Assembly: GCA_011053245.1 (NCBI GenBank)
Contig: DRGS01000223.1
Location: forward strand, 1-5,600
Direction: 5' to 3'
DNA length: 5,600 bases
Source of the DNA: Phycisphaerales bacterium
GTDB lineage: Bacteria > Planctomycetota > Phycisphaerae > Sedimentisphaerales > Anaerohalosphaeraceae
A program made the translations under genes and the position numbers. Numbering within the stretch: position 1 is the first letter of the stretch; every line of letters starts with the position of its first letter. The notes under the pieces were generated by a model. It was not told the origin of the DNA. It saw nothing but the letters and a program-made list of their open reading frames with translations, and did not search any database. Below are positions 1 through 4,760 of this stretch, piece by piece.

Positions 1-594
1 AAACTGCACTGGCAGGCGCGACGGTTCGCCGATCGCGGCAAGCCGTTCAATATCGAAAACCCCGCCGGTAACGTGGTAGCCGGGCTTAACTGCAATCAGA
101 ATGACCTATCAGCTGCCATTGGCATCGTGCAATTAAAAAAGCTGCCCGGCATTATCGCTAATCGTCGCAAGGTCGGCAAGACAATCAAGGAAGGTCTGAC
201 GAAGCTAAAAGCCGTCTCGCTGGGTTGGCAAACACCTGATAGCGAATGCGTATATTGGTTCCTGCGACTGAAGCTCGATATCGATGCAATTAGCGTAGAC
301 AAAAAAACCTTCTGCGATGCGTTGACTGCTGAGGGAATACCTGTAACTGAAAGCTATCGCCACATTTTCTGCGAAGTTCCATGGTTCATAAACAAAGCCG
401 TCTTCGGGACAAGCGGCTTTCCGTGGAACTGCTCGGATTACAAAGGCCCCAGGGAACCGCAGTTCAAAATCGACAACGTAATAAAAGTGGGCGACACGCA
501 CTTTAATATCTACATGCACGAGAACTACGGACAAAGAGAAATCGACGATATTCTCACCGCCGTTGAAAAGGTGGAAAATGCATATCTGAAATGA
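1..594 (+). CDS. DegT/DnrJ/EryC1-family aminotransferase, C-terminal part (5' end outside the window)
   Basis: This is the C-terminal part of a PLP-dependent (fold type I) sugar aminotransferase of the kind that makes amino sugars for surface polysaccharides or glycosylated metabolites. The frame is open from base 1, so the GTG at 73 is an internal codon and the visible part is 197 residues. Family landmarks are G-L-N-C-N-Q-N-D-L-S-A-A-I-G (from about visible residue 28), which corresponds to the G-x-N-x-R-M-x-E-L-x-A-A-I-G segment of DegT proteins. It is followed by V-Q-L-K-K-L-P-x-I-I-A-x-R-R, then Y-W-F-L-R-L and A-E-G-I-P-V in the small domain. The PLP-binding lysine lies upstream of the window. 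The sugar substrate cannot be read from this part. The gene ends 92 bp before a deacetylase-like gene on the same strand, fitting a glycan locus. Family assignment is strong; the pathway is inferred. Confidence 0.9.
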   Translation, partial: KLHWQARRFADRGKPFNIENPAGNVVAGLNCNQNDLSAAIGIVQLKKLPGIIANRRKVGKTIKEGLTKLKAVSLGWQTPDSECVYWFLRLKLDIDAISVDKKTFCDALTAEGIPVTESYRHIFCEVPWFINKAVFGTSGFPWNCSDYKGPREPQFKIDNVIKVGDTHFNIYMHENYGQREIDDILTAVEKVENAYLK

Positions 595-643
595 ATTTTC
601 AATTAATACTTACTTACGAATTAGAATGAAAAGCCTGATTCTT

Positions 644-649
644 TATAAT
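644..649 (+). promoter_or_regulatory. Possible -10 box upstream of the deacetylase-like gene
   Basis: A perfect TATAAT lies in an AT-rich spacer 37 bp before the start codon at 687. No good -35 box is visible: the hexamer 17 bp upstream (TTAGAA at 621-626) matches TTGACA at only three positions. Such matches occur by chance in AT-rich DNA, so this is tentative. Confidence 0.3.
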
Positions 650-686
650 AAGAATAGTTTTTCAAATTAACTGCAAAGGGCCTTTT

Positions 687-1502
687 ATGACTGAAAATAA
701 GGAGATTGTAGTACCCAAATGGCCATATACACCATGGCTAAAGGAAATTGACTACCTTGACAAAAAGGAATATGCGAAAGAGCTTCAGGAATTTTCCAAA
801 CCGAAATATAGCGTGGTTAATTTAACAACAGCGGTTGATCTTGAAGTTAAAGGTCTTTTGCGATTACCGGATAAAGTTAGGGTAGTATATGTAATAGATA
901 TTGATGCGCCCTTCCTGAATACCGCTTTAGAGATAGCTCAAGCCAACAGGAAATATAACATTCAATGTACATTTAATCCAAGACTCTACCATTTTGAAAA
1001 CAATGAAACGAATTCCTTTATCAAAAAGATAGCCCGTATTAAAGGGCAGGAAATAGGCTATCAATACGAAGAGGTAGCCGACTTTAAAGGAAACATTGCA
1101 CAATCACGAAAAGCATTCAAAAAAAATCTCTCTTTTATAAATAAAAAATTTAAAATCAAAACTCTTACTGCACACGGTAGAACTATAGAGGGGTATCATA
1201 CTACAGATATATTCAAGTTTCGCGGAAAATTTAAACCCGAGTTATGGGAAAACCTTGGCCTCAGGCAGAAAGCTGCATTTTACTACTTTTTGGAAAATAT
1301 TGATGGCGGCGTATACTACTTTAATGAAAGTACCAGAATGACTTCAAATGAGTACGTGAAAACCCTGAGGTGCTTTAAGCCAAATGATATTGTTGTTATG
1401 CTTCATCATAGTGAATATTTGCATAAGGGAATTAACCATCGGGCCAATCCAACCATATACAAAGGACTTGATGGAGTAAAACACCTTTTCCCAAAACCCT
1501 AG
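687..1502 (+). CDS. Polysaccharide-deacetylase-like (NodB-fold) protein, probably altered metal site
   Basis: The 271-residue protein resembles the NodB-fold deacetylase-like proteins found in surface-polysaccharide loci. The order of landmarks fits: V-V-Y-V-I-D-I-D (residues 66-73, the first acidic motif), I-Q-C-T-F-N (92-97), G-Q-E-I-G-Y-Q-Y-E (120-128), T-A-H-G (161-164) and M-L-H-H (238-241). Family members usually read G-H-E-I-G-x-H-Y-E at 120-128; here both histidines, which would bind metal, are glutamine (Q121 and Q126). The protein may therefore be a non-catalytic or divergent member. There is no signal peptide, suggesting a cytoplasmic location. The ATG is preceded by AAAGGG at 675-680. 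The gene is conspicuously AT-rich and rich in Lys, Asn and Ile codons compared with the preceding aminotransferase and later genes, suggesting separate acquisition. The fold is recognised from motifs only; the substrate is unknown. Confidence 0.7.
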   Translation: MTENKEIVVPKWPYTPWLKEIDYLDKKEYAKELQEFSKPKYSVVNLTTAVDLEVKGLLRLPDKVRVVYVIDIDAPFLNTALEIAQANRKYNIQCTFNPRLYHFENNETNSFIKKIARIKGQEIGYQYEEVADFKGNIAQSRKAFKKNLSFINKKFKIKTLTAHGRTIEGYHTTDIFKFRGKFKPELWENLGLRQKAAFYYFLENIDGGVYYFNESTRMTSNEYVKTLRCFKPNDIVVMLHHSEYLHKGINHRANPTIYKGLDGVKHLFPKP

Positions 1503-1515
1503 TTTTTTATAACCC

Positions 1516-2025
1516 TTAGGTTCTGGATAAACTTTTCCGGTGGTGATCTGAAACCGTGACGCCCAATGTAATTTTTTTAAACAACGTGGCGTCGTGACCA
1601 ATCTGTGCTTGGCCGTCGTGGCGGACGTAATATCGCTGGGCGAATCGCCAGTATCGAGCGACGACTTTCTTGGCGGTGATATTATCATGCTCGACTGCAA
1701 CGGCGCTTCCGGCTGCGAGCTTTGAGATGAACACTCGCGCGAAATTGGCCAGACCGAGTCGTTCGCCCAGTTTTGCGGGAACCCTTTGCAAATCTGCCGA
1801 CAGCAGCGGTATGCCCCACCTCCAACGATAAGCGCCGGTGATCCCCAGCAGCAGACGAAAACTCAAAACACACACGCCCACCACCCACACTGCCATTATC
1901 CATGGCAAAGCCATCGAAAGATACTGGTTCAGGACGGTGCGCCAGGTTCCCGCATGGCTGGATGTATCTTCGGGAACATTGACTGTTGCTTGACTCGGCT
2001 CGACTGTGGGTTCTGAGATTCCCAC
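1516..2025 (-). pseudogene. Chimeric relic: M56 (BlaR1-type) peptidase fragment joined to a tyrosine-recombinase fragment
   Basis: This minus-strand open frame of 169 codons looks like two broken genes. Residues 1 to about 105 resemble the middle of BlaR1/M56 membrane metallopeptidases: a Ser/Thr/Pro-rich linker, then A-L-P-W-I-M-A-V-W-V-V-G-V-C-V-L-S-F-R-L-L-L-G (39-61, one membrane helix), and L-x-x-x-P-A-K-L-G-E-R-L-G-L followed by A-R-V-F-I-S (96-101). The preceding membrane helices and the HExxH zinc motif are missing. Residues about 115-141 resemble the N-terminal DNA-binding segment of planctomycete-type tyrosine recombinases: V-A-R-Y-W-R-F-A-Q-R-Y-Y-V-x-x-D-G (122-138). After that the sequence matches nothing I recognise. 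Upstream, the frame is closed by TGA at 2029-2031, and the GTG at 2025 has no clear ribosome site. It is probably a non-functional relic of rearrangement; it could be expressed as a short membrane protein. Confidence 0.5.
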
Positions 2026-2134
2026 ACGTCATAGGCCGACTGAATTATGGCCGACGTCAGACGGACCTGCCTGCGGTCCTGCTGCTGCGTAATGCCTTGA
2101 CCGCTATGTGGCAAGTGGTGGCCGAACGCTAAGA

Positions 2135-2210
2135 GCTGCCCCCCCCGAAATTTCCGTTCACGTTGATTTATAAGAACTTATGAATCTGGACTCGAAATCA
2201 TTCGGCCTTG
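2135..2210 (+). repeat. Diverged direct repeat, copy 1
   Basis: This stretch aligns with 2995-3066. Both have a C-rich start (CCCCCCCC here), then AAATTTCCG, a 22-nt segment that is an inverted repeat in copy 2 but decayed here (GTTC and GAAC ends kept at 2156-2159 and 2174-2177), then ACTTATGAA and a shared TTCGGCCTTG (2201-2210). The aligned parts differ by scattered substitutions and a 4-base gap. The two copies flank the membrane-protein gene. The nature of the repeat is unknown. Confidence 0.5.
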
Positions 2211-2296
2211 ACTCAGCTAAAGAGGGCAGCGTAGAATCACAACAGTTGATGACAGAAGCACCGGGGATGGAGATATTCCTTAGGCCATCCAAGTAG
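2180..2296 (+). CDS. Possible 38-codon ORF starting inside repeat copy 1
   Basis: The ATG sits at the same place in the repeat as the start of the 45-codon ORF at 3040, but after the first codons the two peptides are unrelated. The peptide is polar and Ser/Glu-rich, with no domain, helix or signal sequence I recognise. The only candidate ribosome site is a weak AAGAA. It is included because the shared leader makes the start codon worth noting; it is quite likely not a gene. Confidence 0.15.
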   Translation: MNLDSKSFGLDSAKEGSVESQQLMTEAPGMEIFLRPSK

Positions 2297-2352
2297 CGGC
2301 AATGAGCCAGCATTGCCTCAGGCCAAGAAAAACGCCTAGAATGACAAGGCGT
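2265..2352. other. Cluster of inverted repeats (possible RNA structure)
   Basis: Three dyads follow one another. GGATGG (2265-2270) pairs with CCATCC (2285-2290). GGCAATG (2298-2304) pairs with CATTGCC (2311-2317) around a 6-nt loop and is flanked by GGCC at 2283-2286 and 2321-2324, which could extend the stem. ACGCCT (2332-2337) pairs with AGGCGT (2347-2352). No T-run follows any of them, so they are not ordinary intrinsic terminators. They lie 72 bp or more before the start codon at 2424 and could be a leader RNA, the remains of a mobile element, or chance. Confidence 0.3.
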
Positions 2353-2423
2353 AGCACCGTAGCTAAGTAAGAATATTCAATGTTCCTTTGGAAATCCCAG
2401 ATAATCACTCGTTCGGAGAGGTC

Positions 2424-2966
2424 ATGACAGACAAGGAAAGGCCGATAAGAGTAACTGTGCTGGCATGGATTTGGATTCTAATTGGGCTTGCGACGATCGT
2501 CAATGGGACAAAGTCGTTCGTCACTACGATGCGTCTTGCAGAGTTCCTGGCCACACAAGATGACCCCGAAGCTATCAATACAGTTCTTGACCTTGTCGGT
2601 CCATTTCTGACACCGCCCCTAGAACTGGCGATATTATTAATGATTGGCGTTTGTGTCATCATATTCGGTGTAGGCATGTTGCGACTGAGGCCCTGGGCTC
2701 GGTTTCTGGCAGAGATTACTGCATGGATATTCGTATTCAACACTGCGTCGAACGGTATGCTGCAAGCGGTGTCATTCATCAGACTCACATCGCAATTTGA
2801 CGATGGGGCTGGTGGCGATGTACTTTCTTTCCTTCAGGTTTTCCTTGTTGTTGGTGTTATCATGCGTATCGGGATCGCCATCGTCCTGCTATGCTTCGTT
2901 AGAAGCCGGAAGGTCAAGGACGCTTTCAGCATACAGCCGATGGCCGCCGCTGATCTGGAACGCTAG
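2424..2966 (+). CDS. Small four-helix integral membrane protein of unknown function
   Basis: This encodes a 180-residue hydrophobic protein with four predicted membrane helices at about residues 9-28, 66-86, 94-118 and 134-159. A polar loop of about 35 residues separates the first two helices, and the tail is short and charged (R-S-R-K-V-K). The segment G-V-G-M-L-R-L-R-P-W-A-R (82-93), a Trp-Ala-Arg motif after a helix, is common in small uncharacterised bacterial inner-membrane proteins. I cannot assign a function. The frame is open back to a TTG at 2388, but the ATG at 2424 is preferred because GGAG (2415-2418) lies just upstream and the protein then begins with a typical polar tip before helix 1. 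It is flanked by the two copies of a diverged repeat and stands alone between large gaps, so it is probably a single-gene unit. Confidence 0.75.
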   Translation: MTDKERPIRVTVLAWIWILIGLATIVNGTKSFVTTMRLAEFLATQDDPEAINTVLDLVGPFLTPPLELAILLMIGVCVIIFGVGMLRLRPWARFLAEITAWIFVFNTASNGMLQAVSFIRLTSQFDDGAGGDVLSFLQVFLVVGVIMRIGIAIVLLCFVRSRKVKDAFSIQPMAAADLER

Positions 2967-2994
2967 AACTTTATATTGAAACCAGTTAGCTGGG

Positions 2995-3066
2995 AGTGTC
3001 CCTCCCCAAAATTCCGTCCTTATTGAATAATAAGGACTTATGAAACTTGAGGAGATTTCGGCCTTG
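2995..3066 (+). repeat. Diverged direct repeat, copy 2
   Basis: This is the partner of 2135-2210, beginning 28 bp after the membrane-protein stop codon. It runs from a C-rich TGTCCCTCCCC through AAAATTCCG, a perfect 9-bp inverted repeat (3016-3037) and ACTTATGAA to TTCGGCCTTG (3057-3066). The hairpin is intact here and decayed in copy 1, so this copy looks less eroded. Confidence 0.5.
3016..3037 (+). promoter_or_regulatory. Perfect 9-bp hairpin covering a Shine-Dalgarno-like sequence
   Basis: GTCCTTATT (3016-3024) and AATAAGGAC (3029-3037) are exact inverted repeats around a GAAT loop. The right arm contains AAGGA (3032-3036), the only ribosome-binding-like sequence for the ATG at 3040. Folding of the transcript would hide it. 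This could be translational control, a repeat-element hairpin or an operator; the sequence alone does not decide. Confidence 0.4.
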
Positions 3067-3177
3067 GTCTATGATTTGCCCTTATCGGCAACCATTTTCC
3101 AACTATTCAAAACGCTGGGTGGAATTATCGATATTGACAGCCTCAGAATAGCTGATTCCGAACTACAAAATATCTGA
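3040..3177 (+). CDS. Possible small ORF, 45 residues, unknown function
   Basis: The short peptide has an acidic start (M-K-L-E-E-I), a hydrophobic middle (A-T-I-F-Q-L-F-K-T-L-G-G-I-I, about residues 17-30) and an acidic end. It could form an amphipathic helix but shows no family I recognise. AAGGA lies only three bases before the ATG, closer than usual and inside the right arm of a perfect hairpin. The ORF ends 30 bp before the Imm27-like gene, so the two could share a transcript, with this acting as a leader peptide or a small partner gene. It may equally be the truncated start of a lost gene, or not coding. Confidence 0.3.
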   Translation: MKLEEISALVYDLPLSATIFQLFKTLGGIIDIDSLRIADSELQNI

Positions 3178-3207
3178 ATTGAATAACGTTACAACGAGGA
3201 TTATAAA

Positions 3208-3414
3208 ATGAAATGCCAATGCAATGAAATAGATGAATTAGAAGGGGTTGAGGCCGAAGATTACACAACGGAACATTTAAAAGAAGTGAGTGTTGATAAT
3301 GAAACATGGGAAAGTAAATACGTTTGCCCTTTAACAGGTATTTGTTGGCTCATGTCTTATCCATACGATGAACTTCAGGGTGGAGGTCCTCCTTTGTTAA
3401 GAAAACAACTTTAG
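3208..3414 (+). CDS. Imm27-like small protein (putative polymorphic-toxin immunity protein)
   Basis: The 68-residue soluble protein has a C-terminal half resembling the Imm27 immunity family: W-x-x-x-Y-x-C-P-x-T-G-x-x-W (34-47) followed by Y-P-Y-D-E-L-Q-G-G-G-P-P-L-L-R (51-65). In Imm27 the equivalent is a Trp-rich D-P-x-D-G-R-x-W segment and a Y-P-x-S-E-x-x-G-G-G-P-P signature. Such proteins bind and neutralise a cognate toxin in the cytoplasm. Unlike the family pattern I recall, this protein carries cysteines in pairs (C3, C5 and C40, C46), which could bind zinc. No toxin gene is visible nearby, so it would be an orphan immunity gene or have another role. GAGGA (3196-3200) is well placed before the ATG, and an 8-bp palindrome TAACGTTA (3184-3191) lies just upstream. 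The gene call is good; the family call is from motif memory. Confidence 0.65.
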   Translation: MKCQCNEIDELEGVEAEDYTTEHLKEVSVDNETWESKYVCPLTGICWLMSYPYDELQGGGPPLLRKQL

Positions 3415-3487
3415 GTAATTTTATTTGACGGGTGGTATGGCTAAAGGTGCGTTGTTTGCGGAGTAGTCATGATTGGATAATTTCCCC

Positions 3488-3515
3488 TTGTTTTGAGCAG
3501 CCTTATCACAATAAT
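3488..3515 (+). promoter_or_regulatory. Possible promoter of the lipoprotein gene
   Basis: TTGTTT (3488-3493) and AATAAT (3510-3515) are spaced by 16 bp, matching the -35 consensus at three positions and the -10 consensus at five. They lie about 60 bp before the ATG at 3576 and just upstream of a 7-bp dyad. The match is weak and based on location and similarity only. Confidence 0.25.
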
Positions 3516-3534
3516 AGTTGCTATTCGGTGAGAT

Positions 3535-3551
3535 ACAGAAAACGTTTCTGT
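3535..3551. promoter_or_regulatory. Dyad ACAGAAA-ACG-TTTCTGT, possible operator
   Basis: A perfect 7-bp inverted repeat with a 3-base centre lies 24 bp before the lipoprotein start and downstream of the possible promoter. Its short centre suits a dimeric repressor site better than a stable RNA hairpin. No regulator gene is nearby. Confidence 0.3.
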
Positions 3552-3575
3552 CTATTATGTGCAAAGGAACTCAAA

Positions 3576-4058
3576 ATGGTTAAAACTGCTTTTGGGCCAT
3601 TATTTCTGGGGTTTTGTATGGTAATAGTCGGGTGTTCTGATTCTTCCTCAACATCCAAACAGAGTGAAGAGCCGCAACCCGGTGAATACTATTGGTTTAA
3701 GTCAGCCGATGGTGACTATAAAGTACTCAAGGTGCTTGCGGTTGATTCTGATGCGACTCATATCTGCTACTACACCAATGTGTTTAAGGATGAACCGGGC
3801 GAGGATGTCATACCATCCTTATACTTCGGACGACTCACGTCTACTCGGCAGGAAACCAATCCCGCTCTCTTGGATATTGTCAATGGCAAAAGGTGGCATG
3901 GCCGAAAGCATATGCCATTAACCCAAGATAATTGGTACCATTGGGAACCTCAGCTTTTTCATAGCGGAAGCGTTGATCCGACTGAACTTGAATCATATGA
4001 AAAATGGAAAAATGGTAATCAGGAAGTGCTTACGTATAAATTTATTCCTGGAAATTAG
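3576..4058 (+). CDS. Putative lipoprotein of an uncharacterised small-protein family
   Basis: The 160-residue protein begins with a lipoprotein signal peptide: K3, a hydrophobic stretch (residues 5-19), and the lipobox I-V-G-C ending at C20, followed by a Ser-rich linker S-D-S-S-S-T-S. Cleavage before C20 would leave a lipid-anchored protein; serine at the next position favours the outer membrane. The mature part has Y-Y-W-F-K-S-A-D-G-D-Y-K-V-L-K-V-L-A-V-D (38-57), H-x-x-x-Y-x-N-x-F (62-70), and a Trp-rich end with W-Y-H-W-E-P (120-125) and E-L-E-S-Y-E-K-W-K (137-145). This layout resembles small uncharacterised proteins I associate with planctomycetes; no function is known to me. The frame is open back to a GTG at 3432, but the ATG at 3576 is chosen because AAAGGA (3563-3568) precedes it and it places the signal peptide at the N-terminus. 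Confidence 0.75.
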   Translation: MVKTAFGPLFLGFCMVIVGCSDSSSTSKQSEEPQPGEYYWFKSADGDYKVLKVLAVDSDATHICYYTNVFKDEPGEDVIPSLYFGRLTSTRQETNPALLDIVNGKRWHGRKHMPLTQDNWYHWEPQLFHSGSVDPTELESYEKWKNGNQEVLTYKFIPGN

Positions 4059-4136
4059 CTTAAGGTTTTAAGGGATTGGTTACTGAAAAGAGGGCATTGC
4101 ATACATTAATGAACTAAATATTGTTAGAGGAAATAG

Positions 4137-4322
4137 GTGACTGTCCCCTATTTTCCCCCTGCCATAAAGTACGTTTTCGGGGAAGCAAACGAAGCCAAGT
4201 CCGAGGTCCCATACGCTGCGGAAGAATACTTCAAGGAACACGGTTCATACAATCTAACCATGAGGATGGGCAGCTTCGGAAGCCAGAAAGGACACAGATA
4301 TTACATCGTTTCCGGGAACTGA
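4137..4322 (+). CDS. Short hypothetical protein, probably truncated at its N-terminus
   Basis: The 61-residue frame starts with GTG directly after an in-frame TAG (4134-4136), with AGAGG (4126-4130) as a possible ribosome site. Residues from about 10 look like ordinary protein: Y-V-F-G-E-A-N-E-A-K-S-E-V-P-Y-A-A-E-E-Y-F-K-E-H-G, then L-T-M-R-M-G-S-F-G and G-H-R-Y-Y-I-V-S-G at the end. I do not recognise the family. The first seven codons coincide with a TGACTGTCCCCTATTTTCC motif that looks non-coding in origin, suggesting that the real N-terminus was replaced by an inserted or recombined sequence. The gene ends 47 bp before an attC-like site, so it would be the gene of the cassette that the site closes. 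An overlapping frame from 4121 is less protein-like. Confidence 0.5.
   Translation: MTVPYFPPAIKYVFGEANEAKSEVPYAAEEYFKEHGSYNLTMRMGSFGSQKGHRYYIVSGN
4138..4156 (+). repeat. TGACTGTCCCCTATTTTCC motif, possibly REP-like
   Basis: The motif resembles short TGTCCCC-TATTTTCC sequences that I associate with REP-type repeats near Y1 transposases in some bacteria; this rests on memory. It loosely echoes the C-rich heads of the repeats at 2135 and 2995 (TGCCCC and TGTCCC followed by AAATT and CC). No Y1 transposase is in the window. Confidence 0.25.
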
Positions 4323-4369
4323 AATCACTGGCGATGGGCTGAGATCCATGAGCCTGGACATAAGGGAAT

Positions 4370-4442
4370 TCCTAACCAGCGAGTGGAGTTGACCGCTATT
4401 CCGCTGGGGCTCCATAACGGCAGCTCACCCGCGTCGTTGGGC
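4370..4442 (+). repeat. attC: attC-like integron recombination site (73 bp)
   Basis: The right end is GTTGGGC (4436-4442), an exact match to the attC core GTTRRRY. The left end is TCCTAAC (4370-4376), matching RYYYAAC except at the first base. The arms fold as an imperfect hairpin: AAC with GTT, GCG (4379-4381) with CGC (4430-4432), GTG (4383-4385) with CAC (4426-4428), AGTTG (4387-4391) with CAGCT (4421-4425, one G-T pair), CCG (4393-4395) with CGG (4418-4420), and TAT with ATA. G4386 and A4392 are single unpaired bases on one arm six positions apart, the asymmetry typical of attC, where the left arm carries extra bases. The 73-bp length is in the usual range. The cupin gene begins 14 bp after the core, as cassette genes do. 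IntI recombines such sites as folded single strands. Confidence 0.75.
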
Positions 4443-4455
4443 AAAGGAAAGGCTT

Positions 4456-4704
4456 ATGGCAACACTAATTGAGAGTCCCACAACAATTCAAGCTGCTGGT
4501 ACGCCACCGAAGCAAATCGAAGAATTTGTCGGTCTGGTCAACAGCAAGACTGAAGCCGTGAGCATCGCACGCATGCGAAGCCCGAGCGGATGGAAGGAAC
4601 CCGGTCAAACAGCTGAGTTTGATGAATATACAGTGGTGTTGAACGGATCACTCCACGTCCATCTTCATGACGATAATTTTGATGTTAAGAGCCTATCCGA
4701 ATAA
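4456..4704 (+). pseudogene. Cupin-domain protein, truncated by the IS5-family insertion
   Basis: The protein resembles small single-domain cupins of roughly 110-120 residues. The opening L-I-E-S-P-T-T-I-Q-A-A-G, then E-F-V-G-x-V-N-S-x-T-E-A-V-S-I-A-R-M-R-S-P-S-G-W-K-E-P-G-Q-T (23-52) and F-D-E-Y-T-V-V-L-N-G-S-L (55-66), fit that group and cover the first part of the barrel. About 77 residues are original. The last codons come from the left inverted repeat, which supplies the TAA stop at 4702-4704. The second half of the barrel, including the second cupin motif, should lie beyond the IS, outside the window. AAAGGA (4443-4448) is well spaced from the ATG, and the gene starts 14 bp after an attC core, marking it as the gene of a cassette. 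The truncated product is unlikely to fold. Confidence 0.7.
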
Positions 4705-4707
4705 CCC
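4688..4707 (+). repeat. Left terminal inverted repeat of the IS5-family element
   Basis: It is an exact inverted match to 5581-5600; identity stops at the next inner base. The outermost A may belong to the target TTAA rather than to the element. Confidence 0.9.
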
Positions 4708-4760
4708 CTGATCGTCCGATATATCCAACAAGGCACGGACGCCTTGGAAGGAGATCAGGA

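Larger units (their letters stand above)
2026..2423. other. Gene-poor, hairpin-rich spacer
   Basis: No convincing gene is seen in these 398 bp. A plus-strand frame ending with TAA at about 2130 has a coding-like tail (A-L-T-A-M-W-Q-V-V-A-E-R) that could be the last remnant of a lost gene, but it has no start and no family match I recognise. A run of eight C at 2139-2146 opens the first copy of a diverged repeat, which leads into a 38-codon ORF (2180-2296). Bases 2265-2352 hold three consecutive inverted repeats, listed separately. The stretch reads as decayed or non-coding DNA between the relic on the minus strand and the membrane-protein gene. Confidence 0.5.

Noticed and set aside
73..594. 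GTG at 73 as the start of the aminotransferase gene
   Set aside because: The same frame is open to base 1 and the upstream codons continue the family-like sequence, so the gene begins outside the window.
1511..1522. AACC-CTTA-GGTT hairpin after the deacetylase-like gene as a terminator
   Set aside because: The stem is only 4 bp and the T-run lies before it rather than after it on the plus strand.
2388..2423. TTG at 2388 as the start of the membrane protein
   Set aside because: The added 12 residues have no supporting ribosome site; the ATG at 2424 has GGAG upstream and gives a normal N-terminus.
3432..3575. GTG at 3432 as the start of the lipoprotein gene
   Set aside because: It would bury the lipobox signal peptide inside the protein. 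The ATG at 3576 has a good ribosome site, and the upstream part contains promoter-like and dyad sequence.
4060..4073. CTTAA-GGTT-TTAAG hairpin after the lipoprotein gene as a terminator
   Set aside because: It is a short AT-only stem without a following T-run.
4059..4129. A second attC site ending at GTTAGAG (4123-4129) before the truncated ORF
   Set aside because: The last base breaks the GTTRRRY core, and the upstream candidate arm GCTTAAG does not pair well with it; no L-type arms or extrahelical-base pattern could be drawn.
4638..4644. GTTGAAC, a core-like match inside the cupin gene
   Set aside because: It fits GTTRRRY by chance, lies inside a conserved coding segment and has no partner arm.
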